From: Clostridia bacterium
GTDB taxonomy: Bacteria; Bacillota; Clostridia; Oscillospirales; Acutalibacteraceae
NCBI GenBank assembly: GCA_017554405.1
Contig: JAFZIK010000024.1
Coordinates: 1-32,253, forward strand
Direction: 5' to 3'
DNA: 32,253 nucleotides
Part shown: positions 8,912-16,788 of the stretch, piece after piece
How positions within the stretch are numbered: position 1 is the first letter of the stretch
Layout: each line of letters starts with the position of its first letter
Position numbers and translations under genes: made by a program
The notes under the pieces: generated by a model
What the model was told of the DNA's origin: nothing
Databases searched by the model: none
The model's input: only the letters and a program-made list of their open reading frames with translations

Positions 8912-8940
8912 ATTTTACAATAAATAAGCGGTGATTTCAA
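8912..8940 (-). promoter_or_regulatory. Probable promoter of nadE
   Basis: On the minus strand TTGAAA (8935-8940) and TAAAAT (8912-8917) are separated by 17 bases, just after the trpB2 terminator and about 20 bases before the nadE ATG. Confidence 0.55.
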
Positions 8941-8950
8941 GAGTGTAAAA

Positions 8951-8977
8951 CGGCGGCAGATACAGGATCCGCCGCCG
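8951..8977 (-). terminator. Intrinsic terminator of trpB2
   Basis: The seven-base GC stem CGGCGGC/GCCGCCG lies eight bases past the trpB2 stop codon. On the minus strand it is followed by TTTT. It separates trpB2 from the nadE promoter. Confidence 0.65.
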
Positions 8978-8984
8978 AAAAACA

Positions 8985-10361
8985 TCAAAGGTCGACCGCC
9001 GGAAGCTTTGCCCTTGCCGCGGCAAGATCTTCATCGGTCGGGATATAATCGCTCATTTCACCGTTGTGGAATTTTTCGTAAGCCACCATATCGAAGTAAC
9101 CCGTGCCGGTAAGACCGAACACTATCGTCTTTTCCTCGCCGGTCTCCTTGCACTTGAGCGCCTCGTTTATGGCAACGCGGATGGCGTGCGAGCTTTCGGG
9201 CGCCGGGAGGATACCCTCTACCCGCGCGAACTGCTCAGCTGCCTCGAAAACCTCGGTCTGCAGGACGCTGGTCGCCTCCATAAGCTTCTGATCGTAAAGC
9301 TCCGAAAGGGTGGAGCTCATACCGTGATAGCGAAGACCGCCGGCGTGATTGGGCGAAGGTATAAAGTCACTGCCGAGGGTATACATTTTGGCAAGCGGGC
9401 ATACCATACCGGTATCGCAGAAATCGTATGCGTAAACGCCGCGCGTGAGGCTCGGGCAGGAAGCCGGCTCAACGGCGATTATCCTGTAATCCGCTTCGCC
9501 GCGGAGCTTTTCACCCATAAACGGCGCTATAAGACCGCCGAGGTTTGAGCCGCCGCCGGCACAGCCGATTATAATATCCGGCTTGATGCCGTATTTATCG
9601 AGCGCCGCCTTGGTTTCAAGACCTATTACAGACTGGTGCAGGAGCACCTGGTTTAAAACGCTGCCGAGCACGTAACGGTAACCCTCGCTGCCAACCGCTA
9701 CTTCCACCGCCTCGCTTATCGCGCAGCCGAGACTGCCGGTTGTGCCGGGATGCTCCGCTAAAATCTTTTTGCCGATATTGGTGGTATCGCTCGGCGAAGG
9801 GGTGACCGCGGCGCCGTAGGTGCGCATTACCTCGCGGCGGAAGGGCTTTTGCTCATAAGAGCATTTTACCATAAACACCTTGCAATCGAGCCCGAAATAT
9901 GAACACGCCATTGAAAGCGCCGTTCCCCACTGACCCGCGCCGGTCTCGGTGGTAACGCCCTTAAGTCCCTGCTTTTTGGCGTAATACGCCTGAGCTATCG
10001 CAGAGTTGAGCTTATGACTGCCCGAGGTGTTGTTGCCCTCGAATTTATAGTAAATCTTGGCGGGCGTGCCGAGCTTTTCTTCAAGGCAGTAAGCGCGAAC
10101 GAGCGGCGAGGGACGATACATTTTATAGAAGTTTCTGATCTCCTCGGGTATTTCGATAAACGGCGTGGTATCGTCAAGCTCCTGGGCTACGAGTTCATCG
10201 CAGAACACGGCGCCAAGCTCCGCCGCCGTCATGGGTTTTAACGTTCCGGGGTTTAAAAGCGGCGCCGGTTTTTTCTTCATATCGGCGCGCATATTATACC
10301 AGCTTTTCGGCATTTCGCTTTCTTCAAGGTATATTTTATAAGGTATTTTTTCGTTTTTCAC
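8985..10361 (-). CDS. trpB: Tryptophan synthase beta chain, TrpB2-like PLP enzyme
   Basis: TrpB-type enzymes condense indole with serine to form tryptophan, using pyridoxal phosphate. This 458-residue protein is longer than ordinary TrpB (about 400) and has the N-terminal extension of the TrpB2 group. Visible features are RPSPLVRAYCLEEKLGTPAKIYYK, the PLP-binding lysine K117 in SGSHKLNS, ETGAGQWG at 139-146, and the phosphate-binding GCAGGGSN at 266-273. No trpA or other trp gene is next to it. TrpB2 proteins are thought to work without a stable TrpA partner, for example in indole salvage. The GTG start at 10359-10361 has GGAGG eight bases upstream. A tryptophan T-box leader precedes it. Confidence 0.92.
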   Translation of the reverse strand: MKNEKIPYKIYLEESEMPKSWYNMRADMKKKPAPLLNPGTLKPMTAAELGAVFCDELVAQELDDTTPFIEIPEEIRNFYKMYRPSPLVRAYCLEEKLGTPAKIYYKFEGNNTSGSHKLNSAIAQAYYAKKQGLKGVTTETGAGQWGTALSMACSYFGLDCKVFMVKCSYEQKPFRREVMRTYGAAVTPSPSDTTNIGKKILAEHPGTTGSLGCAISEAVEVAVGSEGYRYVLGSVLNQVLLHQSVIGLETKAALDKYGIKPDIIIGCAGGGSNLGGLIAPFMGEKLRGEADYRIIAVEPASCPSLTRGVYAYDFCDTGMVCPLAKMYTLGSDFIPSPNHAGGLRYHGMSSTLSELYDQKLMEATSVLQTEVFEAAEQFARVEGILPAPESSHAIRVAINEALKCKETGEEKTIVFGLTGTGYFDMVAYEKFHNGEMSDYIPTDEDLAAARAKLPAVDL

Positions 10362-10481
10362 AGTAATTTCCTCCGTTAATATTTGTTTTTCGGTTTATAC
10401 GCTTTAGGTAAGTCTTTAAACACCCGGCTTACGCCATCGCCTTTTCATAATAAACATATTAAAAACCTCGCTTACGATAAT

Positions 10482-10520
10482 AAAAAAACAGTCTTAGTCC
10501 CTATAACAGGGACAAGACTG
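10482..10520 (-). terminator. Intrinsic terminator of the T-box leader
   Basis: On the minus strand CAGTCTT and GTCCC pair with GGGAC and AAGACTG and are followed by seven T residues (complement of 10482-10488). It stands just after the T-box sequence and about 100 bases before the trpB2 SD, as expected for the terminating fold of a T-box riboswitch. Confidence 0.88.
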
Positions 10521-10752
10521 TGAAAATACAGTTCCTGCGGTGCCACCCTTATTGATGAAAGATCATCCGCTTATCCGGGCACTGAACATACCCGCTGTGC
10601 TGTAACGCGCACACCGCGTCAACTACTACTCGGCATTTGCCTTTCGGTTGCCCTCATAAGCCCATTCGCCCGCTTCGCCGCTGTTGCCATTCCACCGCCG
10701 GCAACTCTCTTTAAGCATAAACGCGGGTTACTATCCTTAATCATCGGTTTAT
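10482..10752 (-). ncRNA. T-box riboswitch, tryptophan-specific by codon and bulge
   Basis: The leader contains the hallmark AGGGTGGCACCGC (10549 down to 10537), followed by a terminator. Stem I starts with GTAACCCGC, carries AGAGAG, and returns with GCGGG. Immediately after that, CGAATGGGC places a UGG (Trp) specifier codon at 10664-10662. The antiterminator bulge reads UGGC, which would pair with an acceptor end of G73-CCA; tRNA-Trp usually has G73. Both features fit control of the downstream trpB2 gene: uncharged tRNA-Trp would stabilise the antiterminator and allow transcription. Confidence 0.9.
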
Positions 10753-10758
10753 ACCGGA

Positions 10759-10787
10759 ATAATACACCTTTACAAATAATTTGTCAA
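10759..10787 (-). promoter_or_regulatory. Promoter of the T-box/trpB2 transcript
   Basis: On the minus strand a consensus TTGACA (10782-10787) is followed after 17 bases by TATTAT (10759-10764). The predicted start near 10752 lies directly before stem I of the T-box. Confidence 0.85.
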
Positions 10788-10821
10788 GTAATTTCCGTAA
10801 AAAATTTTATAAACATAATAC

Positions 10822-10850
10822 TTGAAAAATGCGAATAAATATATTATATT
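10822..10850 (+). promoter_or_regulatory. Promoter of the aspartate aminotransferase gene
   Basis: TTGAAA (10822-10827), a 17-base spacer and TATATT (10845-10850) lie 34 bases before the ATG. It is divergent from the T-box promoter, 34 bases away between the -35 boxes. Confidence 0.6.
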
Positions 10851-10884
10851 ATATGAGTTACACACATTACGGAAGGTAAGTTTT

Positions 10885-12168
10885 ATGAAAAAATATACAG
10901 AAATGGACCACGGCGAATTAAAGGCCGAGTTTGAAAAAATAAAAAAAGAATACGAAGAACTTAAAAAAGCCGGTTACTCGCTCGATATGTCCCGCGGGAA
11001 ACCGGGTAAGGACAATATGGACCTGAGCGTAAAGATGTTCGATCTTGTGGGCAACGCTACCGGCTTTAAAAACGTTGACGGGATCGACTGCCGCAACTAC
11101 GGCGGGCTTGACGGACTGACCGAGCTTAAGAACCTTTTTGCGGCTTTGCTCGAAATGCCGCCCGAACAGATGATAGTTGGCGGAAATTCCTCGCTCAATA
11201 AAATGTTTGATACGGTCGCTCAGGGTATGACGCACGGTCTCGGCGGCAAGCCCTGGATATTTGATGAAAACCGCAAATTCCTCTGCCCCGTGCCGGGATA
11301 CGACCGCCATTTTGCCATAACCGAGTATTTCGGTTTTAAAATGATAAGTATACCTATGAACGAATCCGGCCCCGATATGGATATGGTGGAGGAGCTCGTT
11401 AAGGATGAATCGGTAAAGGGTATATGGTGCGTGCCTAAATACTCAAATCCCGGCGGCATAACCTATTCCGATGAAGTAGTCCGCCGCTTTGCGAACCTGA
11501 AACCCGCCGAAAAGGGCTTTCATATCTTTTGGGATAACGCTTACGCCGTTCACGATTTTACCGATGACGGCGACCACCTTTTGAACCTTTACGATGAGTG
11601 CGTAAAGGCGGGCAATCCCGATCTGCCGATCATTTTTGCATCGACCTCAAAGATCACCTTCCCGGGCTCGGGCGTTGTTGCGGTAGCCGCCAGCCCGAAT
11701 ATGGTTAAAATGCTTAAGGGCAGAATGAAATTCCAGACCATCGGTCCCGATAAATTAAGCCAGCTCCGCCACGCGAGAATGTTTTTAAGTCTTGACGATA
11801 TGAAAGCGCATATGAAGCGCCACGCGGAAATACTGCGCCCGAAGTTCGAGAACGTTCTTTCGGAGTTCAGGCTCCGCCTTTCCGATACCGGCGTTGCGCG
11901 CTGGAACGAGCCGCGCGGAGGTTATTTTATAAGTCTTTACGTTATGCCGGGCTGTGCAAAACGGGTGTTTGAGCTTTGCAAAAACGCCGGGCTTACTCTG
12001 ACCGACGCCGGCGCGGCTTTCCCCTACGGCATCGATCCCGAAGATTCGCATCTGCGCATAGCGCCTACCTATCCATCGGCGGATGAAATAAAGATCGCGG
12101 CGCGAGTGCTCAGCACGGCGGTCCGCTACGCGGCGCTCGAAAAACTGATTATAAATAATTGTAATTGA
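10885..12168 (+). CDS. Aminotransferase, probable type Ic aspartate aminotransferase
   Basis: This is a fold-type I PLP aminotransferase of 427 residues. It resembles the group once annotated as MocR-like and later shown to include type Ic aspartate aminotransferases; aspartate/2-oxoglutarate transamination is therefore the best guess. Visible are SRGKPGKDNMDL near the N-terminus, VPKYSNPGG, the PLP-ring aspartate in FWDNAYAVHDF (about D217), and the Schiff-base lysine in ASTSKITFPGSGV (about K256). I use the ATG at 10885 with GGAAGG eight bases before it. A frame opening at a TTG at 10822 would start inside the promoter. The gene is monocistronic or reads into the SecD-like gene. Confidence 0.85.
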   Translation: MKKYTEMDHGELKAEFEKIKKEYEELKKAGYSLDMSRGKPGKDNMDLSVKMFDLVGNATGFKNVDGIDCRNYGGLDGLTELKNLFAALLEMPPEQMIVGGNSSLNKMFDTVAQGMTHGLGGKPWIFDENRKFLCPVPGYDRHFAITEYFGFKMISIPMNESGPDMDMVEELVKDESVKGIWCVPKYSNPGGITYSDEVVRRFANLKPAEKGFHIFWDNAYAVHDFTDDGDHLLNLYDECVKAGNPDLPIIFASTSKITFPGSGVVAVAASPNMVKMLKGRMKFQTIGPDKLSQLRHARMFLSLDDMKAHMKRHAEILRPKFENVLSEFRLRLSDTGVARWNEPRGGYFISLYVMPGCAKRVFELCKNAGLTLTDAGAAFPYGIDPEDSHLRIAPTYPSADEIKIAARVLSTAVRYAALEKLIINNCN

Positions 12169-12193
12169 CTTTAGAGTTATTATTTAGTATAAT
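12165..12193 (+). promoter_or_regulatory. Promoter of the SecD-like/secD/secF cluster
   Basis: TTGACT (12165-12170), 17 bases and a perfect TATAAT (12188-12193) precede the ATG at 12229 by 35 bases. The -35 box overlaps the TGA stop codon of the aminotransferase gene. No terminator is visible between them. Confidence 0.8.
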
Positions 12194-12228
12194 TATATAA
12201 CGATTTCGCGTTTTTAGGTTGTGAAGAA

Positions 12229-12993
12229 ATGTCAAAGGCCAAAAAATGGATTATAGCGATATCCGCCGTTTTTCTGGTTGCGCTGATAGCCATCCTCAGC
12301 TATATTCTCTATTTCGGCACAGAGGATTATTACGGCGATACGAAAATCGACGGTATCAAAGGCATAAAGCAATCAAACGAGGAAAATGCCTCAGCCGTTA
12401 CCTTTACGGCGACCTACGCCGTAGTAGGCGCCCCGGCGGAGATATCCGATACGGTAGGATACGTTGATTTTGAAGCCATAAAATCCGTGATGGGTTCAAG
12501 ACTTGTAAACGCGGGTATCACCTATTACGATTTTTCCTGTGATGAGGACAACAGCACTGTAAAAGTTTCGTTTTCAAAAAGCGGGGACGTTTCCGGATTT
12601 GATTTTGAAGGCACGGTATATATGCTTTGCCAAAGAGGATTGATCACCTTCTGCCGCAACGAGGATAATACCGACGTTATTGTAAGCGGTTTTTCGGATA
12701 TTGAAAGCGCTAAACCGGTTTATATTGATAACCAGCCGGTAGTGCAGCTTAAATTCACCGAAGCGGGCAAGGAAAAGTTCGCCGCCGCCACCGCCGAATT
12801 GATAGGGCAAAAAATCTCAATATGGCTTGACGATACGATGCTTTCATGCCCCACCGTTAACACTGCTATTACCGACGGCAGCGCGATCATAACCGGTATG
12901 GGCGACTTTGATAGCGCAACCTATCTTGCAAATATGATAAACGGCGGAGTAATGCCGTATACTTTAAAAGTTGTTGATTACAGCATGAAATAA
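12229..12993 (+). CDS. SecD-like protein lacking the C-terminal membrane channel domain
   Basis: The 254-residue product has one N-terminal membrane helix (about residues 7-29) and then an extracytoplasmic region. It ends where SecD would begin its five C-terminal helices. Residues 138-250 align with residues 133-244 of the adjacent SecD at about two thirds identity by eye, including TFCRNxDNTDVI, PVVQLK and KISIWLDD. The YFGTEDYYGD after the helix also matches the SecD YxxFFGIEDYYGD region. The D-x-x-G-G motif after helix 1 of true SecD (DIKGG) is missing. The SD is weak. It could assist or modulate SecDF, be a decaying duplicate, or act as an independent lipid- or protein-binding factor. 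The function is unknown. Confidence 0.85.
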   Translation: MSKAKKWIIAISAVFLVALIAILSYILYFGTEDYYGDTKIDGIKGIKQSNEENASAVTFTATYAVVGAPAEISDTVGYVDFEAIKSVMGSRLVNAGITYYDFSCDEDNSTVKVSFSKSGDVSGFDFEGTVYMLCQRGLITFCRNEDNTDVIVSGFSDIESAKPVYIDNQPVVQLKFTEAGKEKFAAATAELIGQKISIWLDDTMLSCPTVNTAITDGSAIITGMGDFDSATYLANMINGGVMPYTLKVVDYSMK

Positions 12994-13068
12994 TGATATT
13001 ATCGCCGATTCTACCGGCGTTGTATAAAAGCTTTCTTTTACGGAAGTTAAAAAATCGGAGGACTTGCA

Positions 13069-14445
13069 ATGAAAACAAAAAAGACAAGTAAGTTGACCTT
13101 CTTTATAATTTTCATTCTGATAATGGCGCTCGCTTACACCGCCTTTTTCGGAATAGAAGATTATTACGGCGACATCCGGCAGTTATACGTTAAGGGCGCG
13201 AACGATATCCGCTGGGGTATCGATATCAAGGGCGGCGTTGAAGCGATTTTCAAGCCGGAAGTTGACGATGTTGACAGCATCAGCGCAGAAAAAATGGACG
13301 CCGCAAAAACGGTCATCAGCTTACGGCTTGTTAACAGGAACATAACCGATTATGAGATTTATGTTGACTATTCAAATCATCAAATAATAGTCCGTTTCCC
13401 TTGGTCGGCTGATCAAAGCGACTTTGACCCCCAGGCGGAGGTTGATAAACTCGGTGCAAGTGCGCTTGTTACATTCTGCCGCAACCAGGATAACACCGAC
13501 GTTATTTTGAGCGGATCGGACGATATAGAAAGCGCCTCTACTACTTATCAGGACAACGAGCCGGTGGTTCAGTTAAAGCTTACCGAGCAGGGCAAGGCAA
13601 AGTTTGCCGCCGCCACCGCCGAAATGATAGGACAAACTATTTCCATCTGGCTTGACGATGACATGAAATCCGCGCCAACCGTTAACACTGCTATTACCGA
13701 CGGTATCGCAATCATAAGCGGCAAATTCACCGCCGATAGCGCGATCGAGCTTGCAAATACGATTAACGCCGGAACGCTTCCGTTTAAGCTTACCGTTGAT
13801 AACGAAAAATTACAGATAATATCGGCTACCCTCGGCGAGCAGGCGCTGGGCGTTATGATAATCGCGGGTTCTATCGCCTTCGGGCTTGTTTGCCTGCTTA
13901 TGATACTGAGATACCGCCTGCACGGCGTTATCGCCTCTATCGCGCTTCTCGGTCAGCTTGCGGGGACCATTGCCTGCATATCCGGCTTCTTCCCGAACGC
14001 GCAGAGCTTTACCCTTACCGTTCCCGGTATCGCCGGTATCATCCTTTCGGTAGGTGTTGGCGTTGACTGCAACGTTATCGCCGCCGAGCGTATCCGCGAT
14101 GAATTCAGAAAGGGCAAGACCATCGACGGCGCGATCGATTCCGGCTTTAAGAACAGTCTTTCCGCTATTATCGACGGCAACGTGACCATAGTTCTCGTTT
14201 CCCTTGTTCTTATGGGTTGCTTCGGTCCAAGCGACGGGATCATGGCAAAACTGTTCTTTATAATAGGCAAGATTTTCGGCGCTTCGATCTCCGGTTCGAT
14301 CTACGCTTTCGGTTACACGTTGCTTATAGGCGTTATCTTCAACCTGATAATGGGCGTTCTTGCTTCCAAGTATATGTTGAAAAGCATTTCAAAACTCAAG
14401 GTGTTCAGGCATCCTGCGCTTTACGGAGGTAAGAAAAATGGCTAA
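13069..14445 (+). CDS. secD: Protein translocase subunit SecD
   Basis: SecD with SecF is an RND-superfamily membrane protein that uses the proton or sodium gradient to pull preproteins out of the SecYEG channel. The 458-residue product has helix 1 (about residues 10-28), the motif DIKGG at 52-56 and a P1 periplasmic domain. Helices 2-6 run from about residue 257, with VPGIAGIILSVGVGVDCNVIAAERIRDE carrying the conserved helix-4 aspartate. The SD GGAGG lies before the ATG. The stop overlaps the secF start by eight bases. Confidence 0.95.
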   Translation: MKTKKTSKLTFFIIFILIMALAYTAFFGIEDYYGDIRQLYVKGANDIRWGIDIKGGVEAIFKPEVDDVDSISAEKMDAAKTVISLRLVNRNITDYEIYVDYSNHQIIVRFPWSADQSDFDPQAEVDKLGASALVTFCRNQDNTDVILSGSDDIESASTTYQDNEPVVQLKLTEQGKAKFAAATAEMIGQTISIWLDDDMKSAPTVNTAITDGIAIISGKFTADSAIELANTINAGTLPFKLTVDNEKLQIISATLGEQALGVMIIAGSIAFGLVCLLMILRYRLHGVIASIALLGQLAGTIACISGFFPNAQSFTLTVPGIAGIILSVGVGVDCNVIAAERIRDEFRKGKTIDGAIDSGFKNSLSAIIDGNVTIVLVSLVLMGCFGPSDGIMAKLFFIIGKIFGASISGSIYAFGYTLLIGVIFNLIMGVLASKYMLKSISKLKVFRHPALYGGKKNG

Positions 14446-15394
14446 GTCTTTAAACGGTGAAAACGTAAGAAAATTTAAAATCAACTCAAAAAAAGTATTT
14501 AAAATATCGCTTATAGTATATGCCTTTATACTGGTGCTCGGTATTGTTTTCGGCCTTATTTTCGGGCTTTCGCTCGATATCAACTTCAAGGGCGGCACGA
14601 TCATCAACTACAAGTATACAGGCGAAGTAGCCGAGGATTCTTTCAGATCGGCGGTTGCCGAGGTAATCGATAAGGACTTTACCGTTTCGGCAAACAAATC
14701 GATAGCCGGCAATTCCCAGACCTATTCCATTTCGCTTGTAGGTAACGATTCGCTTTCAAACGAACTTCAAACCGCAATAACTACAAAGCTTGAAGAAAAG
14801 TTCCCCGATAACAGTTTTTCCGTTTTGGATTCAAACTCGGTAAGCCCCACCGTTGCGGGCACCTTCTTCCTTAAGAGCCTTGTTGCAGTAGCCATTGCGG
14901 CGGCGCTCGTTATAGTATACGTCGGTATCCGCTTTAAGAAGATAGGCGGCGTTACCGCGGCGATAACCGCGCTTTGCGCTTTGGTTATCGACCTTATGGT
15001 AACCTTTGTTACCTGCATTGTTTTCAGGCTCCAGATAGATTCAAACTATATCGCGGTAGTGCTTACCATTCTCGGTTATTCGCTTAACGATACTATCGTT
15101 TGCTACGACCGCGTGCGTGAAAACAAGAAGCTCTTCCCCACCCTTACTACCGAAGAGAATATGAACCTGAGCATTTCGGGCATACTCACAAGGAACATCG
15201 TGACCTCGGTAACAACCTCGCTCGCGGTGCTCACAATCGTTGTTGTATCGGAGCTTTACGGACTTTCCTCCCTTCGCACCTTTGCAATACCGATGACCTT
15301 CGGTTTGCTTTCGGGCTGTGTATCGTCCCTCTTTATTTCAGGTCCGCTGTGGGTTTACTGGCAGGAAAAGAGAGCCGCGAAAAAAGCAAAATAA
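14438..15394 (+). CDS. secF: Protein translocase subunit SecF
   Basis: SecF is the partner of SecD. The 318-residue product has helix 1 (about 22-45), the motif DINFKGG at 47-53 and a small periplasmic domain. The C-terminal five-helix block includes VLTILGYSLNDTIVCYDRVREN, the helix-4 signature. It starts inside the 3' end of secD (eight-base overlap, AGGAGG-like SD in the secD coding region), so the two proteins are translationally coupled. A bidirectional terminator follows. Confidence 0.96.
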   Translation: MAKSLNGENVRKFKINSKKVFKISLIVYAFILVLGIVFGLIFGLSLDINFKGGTIINYKYTGEVAEDSFRSAVAEVIDKDFTVSANKSIAGNSQTYSISLVGNDSLSNELQTAITTKLEEKFPDNSFSVLDSNSVSPTVAGTFFLKSLVAVAIAAALVIVYVGIRFKKIGGVTAAITALCALVIDLMVTFVTCIVFRLQIDSNYIAVVLTILGYSLNDTIVCYDRVRENKKLFPTLTTEENMNLSISGILTRNIVTSVTTSLAVLTIVVVSELYGLSSLRTFAIPMTFGLLSGCVSSLFISGPLWVYWQEKRAAKKAK

Positions 15395-15410
15395 TAAAAT
15401 CAAAAAGTTT

Positions 15411-15438
15411 GACCGGGACTGCCTGTGCAGTCCCGGTC
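15411..15438. terminator. Bidirectional terminator between secF and rlmH
   Basis: A perfect 12-base stem (GACCGGGACTGC and its complement) with a CTGT loop stands between the convergent genes. Short T-runs follow on both strands (GTTTTA on plus, AAACTTTTTG on minus). Confidence 0.85.
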
Positions 15439-15456
15439 GTTTTATACCGTTTATAA

Positions 15457-15933
15457 TCATTTATGGTATTTTGCGCCGGCGTTTATCATAAAGGCGCGGT
15501 ATATCTGCTCAAGCAGCATTATGCGAAAAAGCCGGTGCGGAAAGGTCATATCCGAAAAGGATATGCGAACGCCGCGTTTTTTTACCTCTTCATAAAGCCC
15601 GTGGGAGCCGCCGATAATAAAGCAGAGCTGTTTGCCCTCGGCGGTGCGGTTTTCTATTTCAGCCGCGAACGCCTCGCTCGAAAAACGCCTGCCCTCGATA
15701 CAGGCGGGATAGACCGCCGCGTTATCGGGTATCTTTGAAAGTATCGCCGCCGCTTCGCTTTTAAGCGCCGCGGATATTTCGGCTTCGGAGGGGTCCTCCG
15801 GCAATCGCGCCGGTTTGATCTCAACTACCGAAAGTTCACAGAAGGCGCCAAGGCGCTTTTCGTATTCCTTTGCCGCCTCGATAAAGGCGGGCTCTTTAAT
15901 TTTGCCCACGGCGATTATGCTTACCTTTATCAA
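15457..15933 (-). CDS. rlmH: 23S rRNA (pseudouridine-1915 N3) methyltransferase
   Basis: RlmH is a SPOUT-class enzyme that methylates pseudouridine 1915 in helix 69 of 23S rRNA on assembled ribosomes, using S-adenosylmethionine. The 158-residue product has the usual length. It contains VSIIAVGKIKE at the start, the SAM-site knot segment FIIGGSHGLYEEV (GGSHG at 108-112), MTFPHRLFRIMLLEQIYRAF, and the C-terminal GAKYHK. The start is TTG at 15931-15933, overlapping the walJ stop (TTGA), with GGGGTGAG upstream. Confidence 0.95.
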   Translation of the reverse strand: MIKVSIIAVGKIKEPAFIEAAKEYEKRLGAFCELSVVEIKPARLPEDPSEAEISAALKSEAAAILSKIPDNAAVYPACIEGRRFSSEAFAAEIENRTAEGKQLCFIIGGSHGLYEEVKKRGVRISFSDMTFPHRLFRIMLLEQIYRAFMINAGAKYHK

Positions 15934-16715
15934 AACACGCTCACCCCGCTCATACCGGGCGCCGCCACCGAAAGCAGATAATCAATGTCCCTCTTCGCGC
16001 CGGAAAGCTCCGCCGAGGTCTCGGCGGCGGAAAGCGCCAGCGCCGGGGTGTTGTTATGGCGGCTTAAATGCCCTAAAATGATCTGTTTTGTGCCCGAGGC
16101 GAGGAAAAACGGTATCTCCGCCGCGGAGGACGTGTTTGAAAGGTGCCCGAGGTCCGAAAGTATCCTTATTTTAAGCTGGGGTCTATACGGTCCGTATTTA
16201 AGCATATCTATATCGTGATTGGATTCAAAAAGCAGAAGATCGCACCCTTTAAGCGCCGCGCGCACCTCATCTGTGACAATGCCAAGGTCGGTGCAGACCG
16301 CGCAGGAGCCGGAGGGCAGCTCGAGCCGGTAACCGCAGCTGCCGGGCGCATCGTGGCTGGTTTTAAAACGGCATATCTCGATATCGCCGAAAACGGCGGT
16401 ATCGGTATCGGGATAGATTATGTTGGTCCCGGGCGGTATAAGATCCCTGTGAATAAGCTCCTCAACGGTAAGCTTGGTGGCGTAAAGCGGCGCCCCGGTT
16501 TTTTTAAGCAGTGTTTTAAGACCGCATATATGGTCATCGTGGCTGTGGGTGACCGCAACGGCGGCTATTTTTCCGATATCGCCGCCCGCGGCGGCAACGC
16601 GCTCGCAGATGCTTTTATAGGAAATGCCCGCGTCTATAAGCAACGCCGTTTTACCGCTTGATACATATGTAGAATTACCGCTTGAACTGCTTGCAAGCGG
16701 GCAAAAACGCGCCAT
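15930..16715 (-). CDS. walJ: MBL-fold metallohydrolase of the WalJ/YycJ group
   Basis: The 261-residue protein is a metallo-beta-lactamase-fold hydrolase with THSHDDH at residues 56-62 and downstream histidines (FKTSHDA, ILGHLSRHNN). Its N-terminus, MARFCPLASSSSGNSTYV, is typical of the YycJ/WalJ group. In bacilli walJ belongs to the WalRK operon and has been linked to cell division and DNA metabolism; the substrate is not firmly known. Here it is next to rlmH, as in several Firmicutes, but not to walRK. The SD is GGAAGGTGAG. I see no promoter of its own, so it may depend on read-through from murA. Confidence 0.88.
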   Translation of the reverse strand: MARFCPLASSSSGNSTYVSSGKTALLIDAGISYKSICERVAAAGGDIGKIAAVAVTHSHDDHICGLKTLLKKTGAPLYATKLTVEELIHRDLIPPGTNIIYPDTDTAVFGDIEICRFKTSHDAPGSCGYRLELPSGSCAVCTDLGIVTDEVRAALKGCDLLLFESNHDIDMLKYGPYRPQLKIRILSDLGHLSNTSSAAEIPFFLASGTKQIILGHLSRHNNTPALALSAAETSAELSGAKRDIDYLLSVAAPGMSGVSVF

Positions 16716-16734
16716 TAGCTCACCTTCCCCTTTT

Positions 16735-16770
16735 AAAAAACTTTATGCGGCTTGCCGCCGCATAAAAGTT
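16735..16770 (-). terminator. Intrinsic terminator of murA
   Basis: On the minus strand TTATGCGGC pairs with GCCGCATAA (nine bases, loop 16752-16756) and is followed by AAAGTTTTTT. It lies about 20 bases before the walJ SD. Confidence 0.7.
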
Positions 16771-16788
16771 TACGATCTGTTTTTCATT

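Noticed and set aside
13003-13019. Small hairpin between the SecD-like gene and secD (CGCCG/CGGCG)
   Set aside because: The stem is only five bases and no T-run follows, so it is not a terminator I can support.
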